Below, in pieces: positions 17,995 to 27,150 of a stretch of 64,000 nt of DNA (position 1 is its first letter; each line of letters starts with the position of its first letter). This DNA is from Roseibium aggregatum (GTDB lineage: Bacteria; Pseudomonadota; Alphaproteobacteria; Rhizobiales; Stappiaceae). Location of the stretch: NCBI RefSeq assembly GCF_017309185.1, contig NZ_JAEKJZ010000002.1, positions 558,001 through 622,000 of the forward strand, written 5' to 3'. The translations under genes were made by a program, and so were the position numbers. The notes below the pieces were generated by a model. The model made no database searches. It saw only the letters and a program-made list of their open reading frames with translations, and had not been told where the DNA came from.

Positions 17995-19419
17995 TCATGA
18001 CTGCGGCAGGATCTTGCCGGGATTCATAATATTATCGGGATCCATGGCCTGTTTGACCGCCTGCATGACGTCGAGCGCATCGCCATGCTCGCGACGCAGA
18101 TATTTCGCCTTGCCCTGGCCCACGCCATGCTCTCCGGTACAGGTTCCCCCCACCTCGATCGCCCGGATCGCCAGACGTTCGACAAAGGCTTCCGTTTTGC
18201 GGACTTCCTCTTCGTTTGACAGGTCGACCAGGATCTGGACATGGAAGTTTCCGTCGCCGACATGCCCGACGATGGGGGCCAGAAAACCGTTTTCGCGAAT
18301 GTCTTCCGCCGTCGACGTGACACACTCGGCAAGGCGGGAAATCGGTACGCAGACATCCGTCACCATGATGTCGGCGTCCGGTTTCAGGCCCTTGCCCGCC
18401 CAATAGGCATCGTGGCGCGCGGACCAGAGCCTGGTGCGTTCCTCTGCCGCCGTCGCCCATTTGAACGGTCCACCGCCGAGGTCCTCGGCGATCGCCGAAA
18501 AGGTTTCCGACTGTTCGCGCACGCCTGCCTCGGAGCCGTGAAACTCGAGAAAGAGTGTAGGCGTTTCCGCAAGGTCCATCTTCGAATAGGCGTTGCACGC
18601 CCTCACCTGCATTTCGTCCAGCAGTTCGATCCGGGCAACCGGAATACCCATCTGGATGGTGGCGATCACCGCGTTGCAGGCCGACTGCACGTCCGGAAAG
18701 GGGCAGACGCCACCGGAAATCGCTTCCGGCTGACCGCTCAGGCGCAACGTCAGCTCGGTGATGATGCCAAGCGTCCCCTCCGAACCGATGTAGAGCCGGG
18801 TCAGATCGTAACCGGCGGAGGATTTCTTGGCGCGGCCGCCGGTCCTGACGACCTTGCCCTGAGGTGTGACAACGGTGAGACCGAGAACCACATCCTTCAT
18901 GGTGCCGTAACGCACCGCGTTGGTACCCGATGCCCGGGTCGCCGCCATCCCGCCGATGCTGGCGTTGGCCCCCGGATCGATGGGAAAGAACAGTCCTGTG
19001 TCGCGGATATAACTGTTGAGGTCCTTGCGCGTCACACCCGCTTCCACGCGGCAGTCGAGATCCTCCGCATTGACTTCCAGCACGCGGTTCATCCGCGACA
19101 GATCGATCGATATGCCGCCCAAGGGCGCGTTGAGATGGCCTTCCAGGGAAGACCCCGTGCCGAAGGCGATGACCGGAACCTTGTGTTCGGCGCAAAGACG
19201 GACCACCTCCGCGACATCCTCGGTGCTTTCGGCGAAGACAACCCCGTCCGGCGGCTGGTTCTTCAGCCAGGTCGTGGTGTGGCCGTGCTGCTCGCGCAAC
19301 GCCATGGAGGTGGAAAAGCGGTCCTGAAACCGTTCCCTCAGTTTTGAGACAACAGCGTCGATATCGCTGTTCTGGTTGCTTGCTTTCAGCTGATCCATCG
19401 TGCTTGCCAGATCCGGCAT
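17995..19419 (-). CDS. FAD-linked D-lactate dehydrogenase (GlcD/Dld2-like)
   Basis: The 474-residue flavoenzyme oxidises D-lactate or a related D-2-hydroxyacid to the keto acid. A PCMH-type FAD domain is evident: DGVVFAESTEDVAEVVRLC, VPVIAFGTGSSLEGHLNAP, GANASIGGMAATRASGTNAVRYG and GSEGTLGIITELTLRL. The C-terminal cap domain contains VGHVGDGNFHVQI, GTCTGEHGVGQGK and DPDNIMNPGKILP. I start at ATG 19419, preceded by AGAGGAAA; an upstream in-frame codon at 19440 is less likely. There is no signal peptide, so it acts in the cytoplasm or at the inner-membrane face. It lies 200 bp upstream of the AsmA-like gene on the same strand. Confidence 0.92.
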   Translation of the reverse strand: MPDLASTMDQLKASNQNSDIDAVVSKLRERFQDRFSTSMALREQHGHTTTWLKNQPPDGVVFAESTEDVAEVVRLCAEHKVPVIAFGTGSSLEGHLNAPLGGISIDLSRMNRVLEVNAEDLDCRVEAGVTRKDLNSYIRDTGLFFPIDPGANASIGGMAATRASGTNAVRYGTMKDVVLGLTVVTPQGKVVRTGGRAKKSSAGYDLTRLYIGSEGTLGIITELTLRLSGQPEAISGGVCPFPDVQSACNAVIATIQMGIPVARIELLDEMQVRACNAYSKMDLAETPTLFLEFHGSEAGVREQSETFSAIAEDLGGGPFKWATAAEERTRLWSARHDAYWAGKGLKPDADIMVTDVCVPISRLAECVTSTAEDIRENGFLAPIVGHVGDGNFHVQILVDLSNEEEVRKTEAFVERLAIRAIEVGGTCTGEHGVGQGKAKYLRREHGDALDVMQAVKQAMDPDNIMNPGKILPQS

Positions 19420-19539
19420 GTTACTTTCCTCTCGTCGCACGGCTTTGCCGTGCGGTGAATATTTTGAATATGTTAGTGCCGGGGCTGACGTTCAAAGTCA
19501 AATCCGATACGACGCACCAATTGACACGGGAGAAACCGG

Positions 19540-20037
19540 ATGACGGCATCCTTCGACGCGACCCCGCTTCAAAGCAAGGTCATGACGGTCAAGGAAGACT
19601 GGCTCGACTATAACGGCCATTTGAACATGGCCTATTACAATGTTCTGTTCGACACCGCCCTCGATGAAGCCCTGGAGCGCCTCAGGCTCGGCGCCGACTA
19701 TCTGAAGACCAGAAACGCCTCTTATTTCACGGCCGAGGCCCATGTCTGTTACCTGCGTGAACTGGGCTCCGGTATGCCGGTCACCGGAACCGTTCAGCTT
19801 GTCGATTTCGACGCCAAACGCGCGCATTTTTACCAGGAACTGCATCATGCGGAGGAAGGCTGGCTCTCGGCGACCTCCGAGCAGTTGAGCCTTCATGTCG
19901 ACATGGGCGCGCGCAAGGTCTGCCCCTGGCCGGAGGATATCCTCTCCAACCTGACCGCGCTCTTCAAGGCCCAATCCTCCCTTCCCCGCCCGGAGCGGGC
20001 CGGACGGAAGATCGAGATCCGGAAAAAGCCGGCCTGA
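19540..20037 (+). CDS. Hotdog-fold thioesterase family protein
   Basis: The 165-residue protein has a 4HBT-type hotdog pattern. DWLDYNGHLNMAYYNVLFDTA is the hallmark: the Asp and the DYNGHLN motif precede the central helix. ASYFTAEAHVCYLRELGSGMPVTGTVQLVD follows as the beta-sheet. Close relatives act as acyl-CoA thioesterases, including betainyl-CoA thioesterase of carnitine degradation, but no carnitine genes are visible here. It is divergent from the D-lactate dehydrogenase gene (120-bp gap) and 105 bp upstream of the CLC gene. Confidence 0.85.
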   Translation: MTASFDATPLQSKVMTVKEDWLDYNGHLNMAYYNVLFDTALDEALERLRLGADYLKTRNASYFTAEAHVCYLRELGSGMPVTGTVQLVDFDAKRAHFYQELHHAEEGWLSATSEQLSLHVDMGARKVCPWPEDILSNLTALFKAQSSLPRPERAGRKIEIRKKPA

Positions 20038-20142
20038 ACCCGATTGAGCTGGCAATTCGGCCTTAAAAGCTGTTCATTCGCGCCGACTCGGGCACAATGT
20101 GTGCAAGAGTTCAGTCCAGAATGATTTCGGCAAATCCGTTCG

Positions 20143-21786
20143 ATGCGCAAAATTTTTGAAACAGCCGGTCAACTCCCTGAAATCCTGATCAGCTGGATAA
20201 CCCCCAATTTGCGGCAGTTCCGGTCGAACCGGCTCCATTGGGTCTGGTTTCTTGCCGTGCTCGTCGGCGCCCTCGTCGCTCTGGCCGCGATTGCGTTCCG
20301 CACGGCCATTGGACTGGTCCAGCTGCCCTGGCTCCAGACAGCGAGCGAACTCACCATGCAGGCGGCGGCCCGACAACCCTGGTGGGTCATTCTGCTCGCA
20401 CCTGCGGTCGCCGGCTTGCTGGTCGGCTGGATCCTTCACAAGTTTCACCCCTATCAACGCGCGGGCGGTGTCGCCGATGTGATCGAAGCCCGCGCCCATG
20501 GCGGGCGCGGGCTTCCGCTCGGAGCAGGCCTGTGGTCCGCGCTGGTGACGGTCATTTCGCTGGGAGGAGGCGCAAGTGCCGGTCGCGAAGGTCCAGTGGT
20601 CCATCTCGGCGCAACGCTTGGAACCGCGGTTTGCGAATATTTCAAACTGCCGGATTCCGCCCGGCGCATCCTTTTGGCCTGCGCCGTTGCGAGCGGCGTC
20701 TCCGCCTCGTTCAACGCCCCGATCGCGGGCGTTCTCTTTGCCCACGAAGTGGTGCTCGGCCATTACGCCGTCTCCGCCTTCGTGCCCATTGTCCTGGCCT
20801 CCGTGATGGGCGGGCTCATCTCGCGCATCTGGTTCGGCGATGTCGCGGCGTTTGAAATCCCGCAGTACGAAATCACCTCCTATCTCGAGATCCCCGCGTT
20901 CGCGCTGCTCGGCCTGACGTGCGCCGCCGTGGCGATCATCTTTCAATTCGCGCTGATCGGGACCGACTGGACAGCCCGCAATATCTCCATGCCGCTGTGG
21001 CTTCGCCCCGTTCTCGGCGGACTGGCCGTCGGCGCGCTCGGCATCTTCTTCCCCGGCATTCTGGGCGTCGGCTACGAGGCAACCGATCTTGCGCTCAAAC
21101 ATGCCCTGCCAATCTCGACCCTCCTGACCCTGCTGGTGGTCAAGACCGCGGCGACCGCGATCACTCTCGCCTCGCGTTTTGGCGGCGGCATTTTCTCGCC
21201 GTCGCTCTATCTCGGCGCGATGACGGGCGGGGCTTTCGGTCTGATCGCGGCTTCCGCCTTTCCGGAGATGGCGTCCTCGCACGGGCTCTACGCCATTCTC
21301 GGCATGGGCGCCGTCGCAGCCGCCGTTCTGGGGGCGCCGGTTTCGACAACCGTGATCGTCTTCGAACTGACCGGCGGCTACGCGCTGTCCATCGCGCTCC
21401 TGCTTGCCGTGTCGATCGCGACCGGCCTCACCCAGGCCGTCCACGGCAAATCCTATTTCCACTGGCAGCTCGGCATGCGGGGGTGCTTCGTGAACGAAGG
21501 CGTGCACCGGTTCTTGAGCGAAACCGTCAAGGTGAGCGACTTCATGGACCCGCCTCCGGAAGCCGAAGAGGAGCGTGTTTTCAATCCTGGGGAAGACGGT
21601 CCCTACCTTCACGAGACCGACAGCCTGGAGAGCGCGCTGAAGAGCTTCGATAGCTGCGGCAAGGCCAGCCTGCCCGTGGTTCGCAAGGGCGACGCCACCC
21701 GTATCGTCGGCATCGCCCGCCATGTGCGGGGGTTGCGCTATTTCAACGCCGCTCTCATCACCGCGACCCGGGAAGAGCACAGGTAA
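20143..21786 (+). CDS. CLC-family chloride channel/transporter with C-terminal CBS-like region
   Basis: The 547-residue inner-membrane CLC protein has about ten membrane helices. The gating-glutamate motif GREGP is present (Glu149). The helix-D motif reads GRGLP where E. coli ClC-ec1 has GSGIP, and the helix-N motif is GGGIFSPSLYLGA. At the position of the internal proton glutamate the sequence is FAHEVV, giving Glu202 and Val203 in place of the Glu-Glu pair. A soluble tail from about residue 460 (VKVSDFMDPP, LPVVRKGDATRIVGIARHV) looks like a partial CBS region. The gene ends 10 bp before the convergent aminopeptidase. Confidence 0.93.
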   Translation: MRKIFETAGQLPEILISWITPNLRQFRSNRLHWVWFLAVLVGALVALAAIAFRTAIGLVQLPWLQTASELTMQAAARQPWWVILLAPAVAGLLVGWILHKFHPYQRAGGVADVIEARAHGGRGLPLGAGLWSALVTVISLGGGASAGREGPVVHLGATLGTAVCEYFKLPDSARRILLACAVASGVSASFNAPIAGVLFAHEVVLGHYAVSAFVPIVLASVMGGLISRIWFGDVAAFEIPQYEITSYLEIPAFALLGLTCAAVAIIFQFALIGTDWTARNISMPLWLRPVLGGLAVGALGIFFPGILGVGYEATDLALKHALPISTLLTLLVVKTAATAITLASRFGGGIFSPSLYLGAMTGGAFGLIAASAFPEMASSHGLYAILGMGAVAAAVLGAPVSTTVIVFELTGGYALSIALLLAVSIATGLTQAVHGKSYFHWQLGMRGCFVNEGVHRFLSETVKVSDFMDPPPEAEEERVFNPGEDGPYLHETDSLESALKSFDSCGKASLPVVRKGDATRIVGIARHVRGLRYFNAALITATREEHR

Positions 21787-21796
21787 GGCGCTTGCC

Positions 21797-23611
21797 TCAA
21801 ACCGCCCTTGTCGCGTGTTCCAGCCAGATCCTCTCCCGCGCGCCGACCAGCGGCCCGACCTCCCAGCGCACTCTCTCATGGTAGCGGTTTAGCCAGTCCC
21901 GTTCGGACTGCGTCAGCAGCGCGACCTCAACAAGACGCAGATCGAAGGGCACCAGCGTGATCGTCTCGAAGCCGAGCATCGGCCGCTCCCCTCCTTCAAT
22001 CTCCCGCGCCTCGGTGACGATTTCCAGGTTCTCCAGCCGGATGCCGTATTCGCCGGCTGGATAATAACCCGGTTCATTTGACAGGATCATGCCGGGCTTC
22101 AACGGCACCGTGCCTGTCTTGGCGATGCGCTGCGGGCCTTCGTGCACACTCAGATAGGCACCGACACCGTGTCCGGTGCCGTGGTCGAAATCGAGCCCCG
22201 CCTTCCAGAGATCGATACGCGCGAGCGTATCCAGTTGCGCCCCCGTCGTGCCTTCCGGGAACTTAGCCGTCGAAATCGCGATATGACCTTTGAGCACCAG
22301 CGTGTAGTGCCGTTTCATCTCCGCGCTCATTTCGCCCACGGCAAGCGTGCGCGTGATGTCGGTCGTGCCATCGTCGTACTGGGCGCCGGAATCGATCAGA
22401 TAGGGTTTTCCGAGCGGGATTTTCAGGTTGCTTTTCCAGCTCACACGGTAGTGGCAGATCGCCCCGTTGGGTCCCGCGCCGGAGATCGTTTCGAAGGAGA
22501 TGTCCTTCAGGACGCCGGTGGCCTGCCGGAACTCCTCCAGCCGGACAGCCGCGCCGATTTCGTCGAGCTCGCCTTTCGGCGCTTCTTCGTCGAACCAGCA
22601 AAGGAAATTCACGTATGCCGCCGCATCGCGCAGATGGGCCGCCCGCGCACCTTTCAGCTCCACCGGATTTTTGACCGCTTTCGGCAGCAGGACCGGGTCC
22701 TGTGCCTCGATCAGCGTCCCGCCTGCCCCGGTTATGGCGTCGGCGATGCCGATCCCGGCCAGGGCGGGATCGATCAGCACCCGGGCACCGGCCTTGCCGA
22801 GGGTTTCCAGCCCCCCCTTGAACGCCCCAGGCTCGCCAAGTTCTGTAAGCCCCGACAGAACGTCGCGAACGGAGTTGGACAGTTTTCGGCCGTCGATGTA
22901 AAGCGACGGTTTTCCTTCCGCCGGAACGGTCGCGAAGGACAGCGGCAGCGGCGTATGGCTGACATCGTTGCCCCTGATATTGAACAACCAGGCGATGGAA
23001 TCGGGCTGCGTGAGCACGCAGGCGTCCGCCTTCTTGTCCGAGAGCCCGGCCTGGATTTCGGCGATCTTGTCGCTTGCGGCTTTCCCCGCCAGCTCATCCG
23101 GATAAAGCGCGACCTGGCCCAGTGGCGGTTGCGGACGGTCTTCCCACACGGCGTCGACCGGGTTGTCCTCGAGCGCGACCAGCTCCGCGCCCGCCTCCTC
23201 GCACACCGTCTTGAGCCGGCGCACCTCACGGACCGTATGCAGCATCGCGTCGATGCCGAGTTTCTGACCGGGCTTCAGCCGGGCCGCCAGCCAGTCCGAC
23301 ACGGGCTCGTTCACCAGATGCTGCGCCGGAAAGACCGTCATATCGACCTGCTCGCGCACCTGGATGGTATAGCGCCCGTCGACAAAAATCGCTGCTTCCT
23401 CCCCCAGAACGGCCGCCGTTCCAGCCGAACCGGTAAAACCGGTCAGCCATTGCAGGCGGCAGTCGTGCGGCGGCACATATTCACCCTGATGGGCGTCGGC
23501 GCGGGGGATCAGAAAGCCGTCGAGCCCGCGGCGTTCAAGTTCTTTCCTCAAAAGCGCGGCATGCGGCGCTCCGCAGGAAGGATCGCTGAGATCGTCAAAA
23601 GTCTGGAACAT
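21797..23611 (-). CDS. Xaa-Pro aminopeptidase, M24B family
   Basis: The 604-residue metallopeptidase removes N-terminal residues preceding proline. Two creatinase-like N-terminal domains (DGFLIPRADAHQGEYVPPHD, WLTGFTGSAG, FVDGRYTIQVREQVD) precede a pita-bread catalytic domain. Its metal ligands are visible in DSGAQYDDGTTDITRT (two Asp), HGTGHGVGAYLSVHEGP (His), NEPGYYPAGEYGIRLEN (Glu) and FETITLVPF (Glu). I start at ATG 23611 where the family begins (MFQTFDDLSD); the frame is open to 23749 over AT-rich upstream DNA. It is convergent with the CLC gene. Confidence 0.94.
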   Translation of the reverse strand: MFQTFDDLSDPSCGAPHAALLRKELERRGLDGFLIPRADAHQGEYVPPHDCRLQWLTGFTGSAGTAAVLGEEAAIFVDGRYTIQVREQVDMTVFPAQHLVNEPVSDWLAARLKPGQKLGIDAMLHTVREVRRLKTVCEEAGAELVALEDNPVDAVWEDRPQPPLGQVALYPDELAGKAASDKIAEIQAGLSDKKADACVLTQPDSIAWLFNIRGNDVSHTPLPLSFATVPAEGKPSLYIDGRKLSNSVRDVLSGLTELGEPGAFKGGLETLGKAGARVLIDPALAGIGIADAITGAGGTLIEAQDPVLLPKAVKNPVELKGARAAHLRDAAAYVNFLCWFDEEAPKGELDEIGAAVRLEEFRQATGVLKDISFETISGAGPNGAICHYRVSWKSNLKIPLGKPYLIDSGAQYDDGTTDITRTLAVGEMSAEMKRHYTLVLKGHIAISTAKFPEGTTGAQLDTLARIDLWKAGLDFDHGTGHGVGAYLSVHEGPQRIAKTGTVPLKPGMILSNEPGYYPAGEYGIRLENLEIVTEAREIEGGERPMLGFETITLVPFDLRLVEVALLTQSERDWLNRYHERVRWEVGPLVGARERIWLEHATRAV

Positions 23612-23718
23612 GCGCGAACCGTAATTTGACCGCGCACGGGGATCAAGACGGATAATTATTCCAGATCTCATCGTTTGAAGGAAACGGATTTCCGATCTTT
23701 TGCATTGCAGCAATTCTT

Positions 23719-23732
23719 TTCGCATATGCGAA
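23719..23732. promoter_or_regulatory. Perfect 14-bp palindrome upstream of the DUF1127 and aminopeptidase genes
   Basis: TTCGCATATGCGAA is fully symmetric and lies in the 248-bp divergent region between the Xaa-Pro aminopeptidase and the DUF1127 gene. It could be an operator for a dimeric regulator. No regulator is assigned. Confidence 0.3.
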
Positions 23733-23859
23733 ATGCGCAAGGCAGGCATGCGTTTGACGCCCTACCTAAGCCGGACGTGAATCGGCATATATCGATCAAG
23801 ACAACAAGAAAGATGTTTTCCCTAGGGAAGCTCTAGAACTTCAAATGGGACTGATCACG

Positions 23860-24063
23860 ATGACCATCGCAACAACCACCTCCACCCGCGCCGGCGGCGC
23901 ATTCGTACGCCGTGCATTCGACCGAATGATCGAAGCCCGTACGCTCCAGGCCCGCCGTTACGTAAACGGTTACCTGCTTTCGCTCGACGATGCGACGCTT
24001 GCCGCCCACGGCTACGACCGCAACGAACTTGAGCGCGAAGGCGCAAGCACCAGCGCCTTTTAA
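23860..24063 (+). CDS. DUF1127 family small protein
   Basis: The 67-residue protein ends in a DUF1127-type segment (ARTLQARRYVNGYLLSLDDATLAAHGYDRNELE). This short Arg-rich motif occurs in small alphaproteobacterial proteins that have been linked to RNA and phosphate/carbon metabolism in some species. An Arg/Ala-rich amphipathic helix precedes it. I prefer ATG 23860, with GGGA upstream; ATG 23845 would add five residues. A strong terminator follows at 24129-24179, so it is probably monocistronic. Confidence 0.8.
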   Translation: MTIATTTSTRAGGAFVRRAFDRMIEARTLQARRYVNGYLLSLDDATLAAHGYDRNELEREGASTSAF

Positions 24064-24128
24064 GGGCTCGGGAAACCTTCAAGTCCACGTGGCACATCAC
24101 CAAAGCTGTTCAGGCGGAAATCCGGCTT

Positions 24129-24179
24129 GAACGTAAAAGCGCCCCGCAGAGAAAAACTCTGCGGGGCGCTTTTACGTTC
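24129..24179. terminator. Perfect 23-bp hairpin terminator, bidirectional
   Basis: The arms 24129-24151 and 24157-24179 are perfectly complementary, with core AAAAGCGCCCCGCAGAG, an AAAAA loop, and TTTT close to the end of the stem on both strands. It terminates the DUF1127 gene (+) and the converging GNAT gene (-). Confidence 0.85.
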
Positions 24180-24242
24180 GCATATTTTCTCGCGTTTATA
24201 AAAACAACTGTTAGCAGATGGCTTTTCTGAACCCTGCTTTAC

Positions 24243-24719
24243 CTAGAAAGGCGGCCCCTTCACTGGGCGTTGCAAAAAGCAGTGAGTTTCTGTCTGCCCA
24301 ATTTCAACGAAACCATGGCGACGATAGAGTGAACCCACCGGATTCCAGTGCAGGTACTCGAGCCTGACCGGCAAGCTCAAACCATCCGAGATGGAAAGGC
24401 AGTGCTTAAGCACATGCGTGCCGGTCCCTCGCCTTTGAAAATCGGGAAACAAGTAGAACTCTCCGAGCCTGACGTGATCGGAGAAAACCTGAAAAGACAG
24501 CGTACCAAGACGACTTTCTCCCTTCCGGATCTCAAAGAATGGCTTTTCGGAAAAGCGTTGTATGTGCAGTTTTCGCTGAAAAGACTCCTCCCATCCCCAG
24601 CGTGAAACAATGTGAGGCCCCATCGCTGCCTGTTTCGCTTCGAATGCGAACTCGATGTCACTATGTAAGAGCCTAAGCTTTGGGAAAGTTATGTCGGGTT
24701 CCAGATCAGGGATATCCAT
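24243..24719 (-). CDS. GNAT family N-acetyltransferase
   Basis: The 158-residue protein has the GNAT acetyl-CoA pattern. A central strand (RLGEFYLFPDFQRRGTGTHVL, including the Q/R-R-x-G-T-G loop that holds the CoA pyrophosphate) is followed by helix and VRLEYLHWNPVGSLYRRHGFVEIG, typical of motif B. The substrate is unknown. Its base composition is visibly lower in GC than the flanking genes, which hints at recent acquisition. It is convergent with DUF1127 and 100 bp downstream of prmA on the same strand. Confidence 0.85.
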   Translation of the reverse strand: MDIPDLEPDITFPKLRLLHSDIEFAFEAKQAAMGPHIVSRWGWEESFQRKLHIQRFSEKPFFEIRKGESRLGTLSFQVFSDHVRLGEFYLFPDFQRRGTGTHVLKHCLSISDGLSLPVRLEYLHWNPVGSLYRRHGFVEIGQTETHCFLQRPVKGPPF

Positions 24720-24819
24720 CCTCGCAGAATAGCCTGCTGATAGTGACAGTTCTACCTAGAGAACTCGCTAACGGCAGATCCCTTTTTACTATTCAGATCT
24801 CCTTGAGCGACCACCCGGC

Positions 24820-25710
24820 TCAGGCGTGTTTCCGGCCCCGAACCAGCGTCAGGGTCAGCCAGCCGTCCTTTTCGCCACGCCGGTCTAGAATGAACCCCTG
24901 GCTTCGGTAGGCGAAGAGAATGCGCGGACCGTCCTCCACCCTGAGGCCGGACAGGACGAGGGTCGCCACAGGCGCCGTATGCGCGCCGATGGATTTCGCC
25001 ATCCTCATGAGCGGCCGTGCCAGGATATTGGCGATCACGAGGTCGAACGGGCCGTGATCCAAGAACTTCCGGTCGTCCATACCGTTGGCGGTGAACGCCC
25101 TCACGAGATGGGCCGCTCCGTTGAGGCGAGCGTTTTCCAGGGCCGTGCGTGTGGCCACCGGATCGATGTCGGTCGCCAGAACAGGCTGCCGTGCCTTGAG
25201 GGCGGCTGCGATGGCGAGAACACCCGTTCCTGTGCCCAGATCGAGAATGCTGCCGTAATCGCGCAGGGACAGCAGCCGGTCGATCTCCTCAAGGCATCCG
25301 GCCGTCGTGCCATGATGCCCGGTTCCGAAAGCGAGCGCGGCCTCGATCTCAAGACCGATCGCTCCGGGCGGAACCTTGTCGCGATCGTGTCCACCGTGAA
25401 CGACGAACCGTGCGGCGCGAACAGGTTTCAAGCCTTCCAGGCTCTTCTCGACCCAGTTGATATCGGGCAGTTCCTCAGCCTCGAGCGGGGCGGCAAAGGC
25501 GTCCGCTCCCACCCGGTCGCGCACCGTGTCCGCGGCTTCTTCCGGCTCCATGTCGAACAAGAGGATCTCCGTGGCCCAGATCCTGCCGTCCCCGGAGGCT
25601 TCGTAAACGGTCACCGGGTTGCCATCGTCCTCGAACGCGCGTTCCAGGATGTCGGAAATCCGCTTGGCTTCCAGTTCTTCGGCGGTGATCCGCACCCGAA
25701 TGGTCTTCAT
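24820..25710 (-). CDS. prmA: Ribosomal protein L11 methyltransferase PrmA
   Basis: The 296-residue AdoMet-dependent enzyme methylates L11. An N-terminal L11-recognition ferredoxin-like domain (MKTIRVRITAEELEAKRISDILE) precedes the Rossmann methyltransferase domain: EAALAFGTGHHGTTAGCLE, ILDLGTGTGVLAIAAAL (motif I), VLATDIDPVATRTALENARLN (motif II) and FDLVIANILARPLM (motif IV, NILA in place of NPP[YF]). This order and the GTG[HT]HGTT segment are specific to PrmA. It is monocistronic by spacing; the histidine kinase gene ends 102 bp upstream. Confidence 0.94.
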   Translation of the reverse strand: MKTIRVRITAEELEAKRISDILERAFEDDGNPVTVYEASGDGRIWATEILLFDMEPEEAADTVRDRVGADAFAAPLEAEELPDINWVEKSLEGLKPVRAARFVVHGGHDRDKVPPGAIGLEIEAALAFGTGHHGTTAGCLEEIDRLLSLRDYGSILDLGTGTGVLAIAAALKARQPVLATDIDPVATRTALENARLNGAAHLVRAFTANGMDDRKFLDHGPFDLVIANILARPLMRMAKSIGAHTAPVATLVLSGLRVEDGPRILFAYRSQGFILDRRGEKDGWLTLTLVRGRKHA

Positions 25711-25812
25711 GAGAGCTTGCGCCTTGATAAAAGAAAGTGAGGCGAGCGGTATAGCGGCAAGGCGCCGGTTAAGCCAGACTCAAAAACATGCGCAGACGTG
25801 TTGCGTGATGCT

Positions 25813-27150
25813 CTAACAGACCGGCAAAAGGAGCCGCACCGTCAGGCCGCCACCGGGGGTCTCCAGCAATTCGAGGCTTCCGGACGCTTCCTCGACAGTT
25901 GCCTTGCTGGTCGCCAGTCCGAGACCGAACCCCGCGCCATGGCGCAATTGCCTGGCGCTGTCGCCGCGTTCGAACGGTTCCAGCACGCGCGCACGATCCG
26001 CTTCGGCGATCCCCGGACCGTGGTCGACGATGTCGATACGTACCAGATCCCCCGTCCTTGCGGCCCGGATCTCGGCGCCGTCCGCGTAATGCAGGGCATT
26101 GTCGATCAGGTTCGACAGCGCGCGTGTGAGTTCGCCACTGCGCGCCATTACGGAGGCCTTGCCGTCGTAACGGATCTCTATCGGCCGCCCGGTATCCGAA
26201 TACTGGTCGGCAAGCGACTGCAGAAGACTTGGAATGTTGACCCTCAGAACAGGTTCCGAACTCGCGCCATCGCGCAGGAAGGTCAACGCCGTGTCGATCT
26301 GCCGGTCCATGATATTCAGGTCTTCAAGGCTCCGGTCGCGGATATCGCTGTCCTCCAGAAGGTCGAGGCGCAACCTGAGCCGTGTCAGCGGAGTCCTGAG
26401 ATCGTGGCTGATTGCCGCCAGCATCCGCGTCCGTTTCTCAACGAATTCGTTGATCCTGAGCTGCATCCGGTTGAAGGCACGGGCGGCCGTGCGCACTTCC
26501 TTGGGCCCGTGTTCGCGGATCGGCATCGGTTCGGTGGAGGTCGTTCCGAAGGACTTGGCGGAAACCGAAAGGTCCTTCAACGGTCCGACTAGGCCGTTCG
26601 CGGCCCAGACCAGCAGCCCGCACACCGTCAACGCCAGAATTCCGTAAAACAGGTACCCCGTCAGTCGGAAAATCGGCGGCGGAATGTTGCCGAAGCCCCA
26701 CTCGACGCTCAAGAGGTTTCCATCCTGCATGCGGATGAACAGAACCGGCGCCCCCCTGTCCCGGCGCTCGTCCGGTCCGATCACATGTTCGATGCGCATC
26801 CCGAGCAGCGTCTTTCCGGTGATGAACGGACCGAAGTGTTCTCCCTCGCTCGCACCGCCCGCTTTTGTCAGGCGATCCTCATCCACGAATTCAATGGTCA
26901 GTTCCGGGACCTCGCGCCGCAGCTCGCTGAGGACCGCCTGGCGGTCGTCCGCAGGCGTCTCGTTCAGTTTGGCCACAGCGACGCTGACGATATGACTGTC
27001 CATGACCGGCGACGTCGTGTCGAAAGCCTGGCGGATATAATAGGAGACTACGGCCCCCGCCAGCATCATGACGACACTGGCAACCGCGATGAGAACCAGG
27101 ATCTGGTGGAGCATTCTATCCGGCCAGATGCGCCTGATACCAAGGTTCAT
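25813..27150 (-). CDS. Sensor histidine kinase (EnvZ-like)
   Basis: The 445-residue membrane kinase has TM1 at about residues 13-40 (MLHQILVLIAVASVVMMLAG) and a periplasmic domain of about 120 residues. TM2 (LTGYLFYGILALTVCGLLVWAA) leads into a HAMP linker. The H-box AAISHDLRTPLTRLRLRLD carries the phospho-acceptor His, followed by an HATPase domain with N-box ALSNLIDNALHYADG and G-boxes DHGPGI and GFGLGLA. Its start overlaps the response-regulator stop by 4 bp (ATGA), so the pair is translationally coupled. The stimulus is unknown. Confidence 0.94.
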   Translation of the reverse strand: MNLGIRRIWPDRMLHQILVLIAVASVVMMLAGAVVSYYIRQAFDTTSPVMDSHIVSVAVAKLNETPADDRQAVLSELRREVPELTIEFVDEDRLTKAGGASEGEHFGPFITGKTLLGMRIEHVIGPDERRDRGAPVLFIRMQDGNLLSVEWGFGNIPPPIFRLTGYLFYGILALTVCGLLVWAANGLVGPLKDLSVSAKSFGTTSTEPMPIREHGPKEVRTAARAFNRMQLRINEFVEKRTRMLAAISHDLRTPLTRLRLRLDLLEDSDIRDRSLEDLNIMDRQIDTALTFLRDGASSEPVLRVNIPSLLQSLADQYSDTGRPIEIRYDGKASVMARSGELTRALSNLIDNALHYADGAEIRAARTGDLVRIDIVDHGPGIAEADRARVLEPFERGDSARQLRHGAGFGLGLATSKATVEEASGSLELLETPGGGLTVRLLLPVC

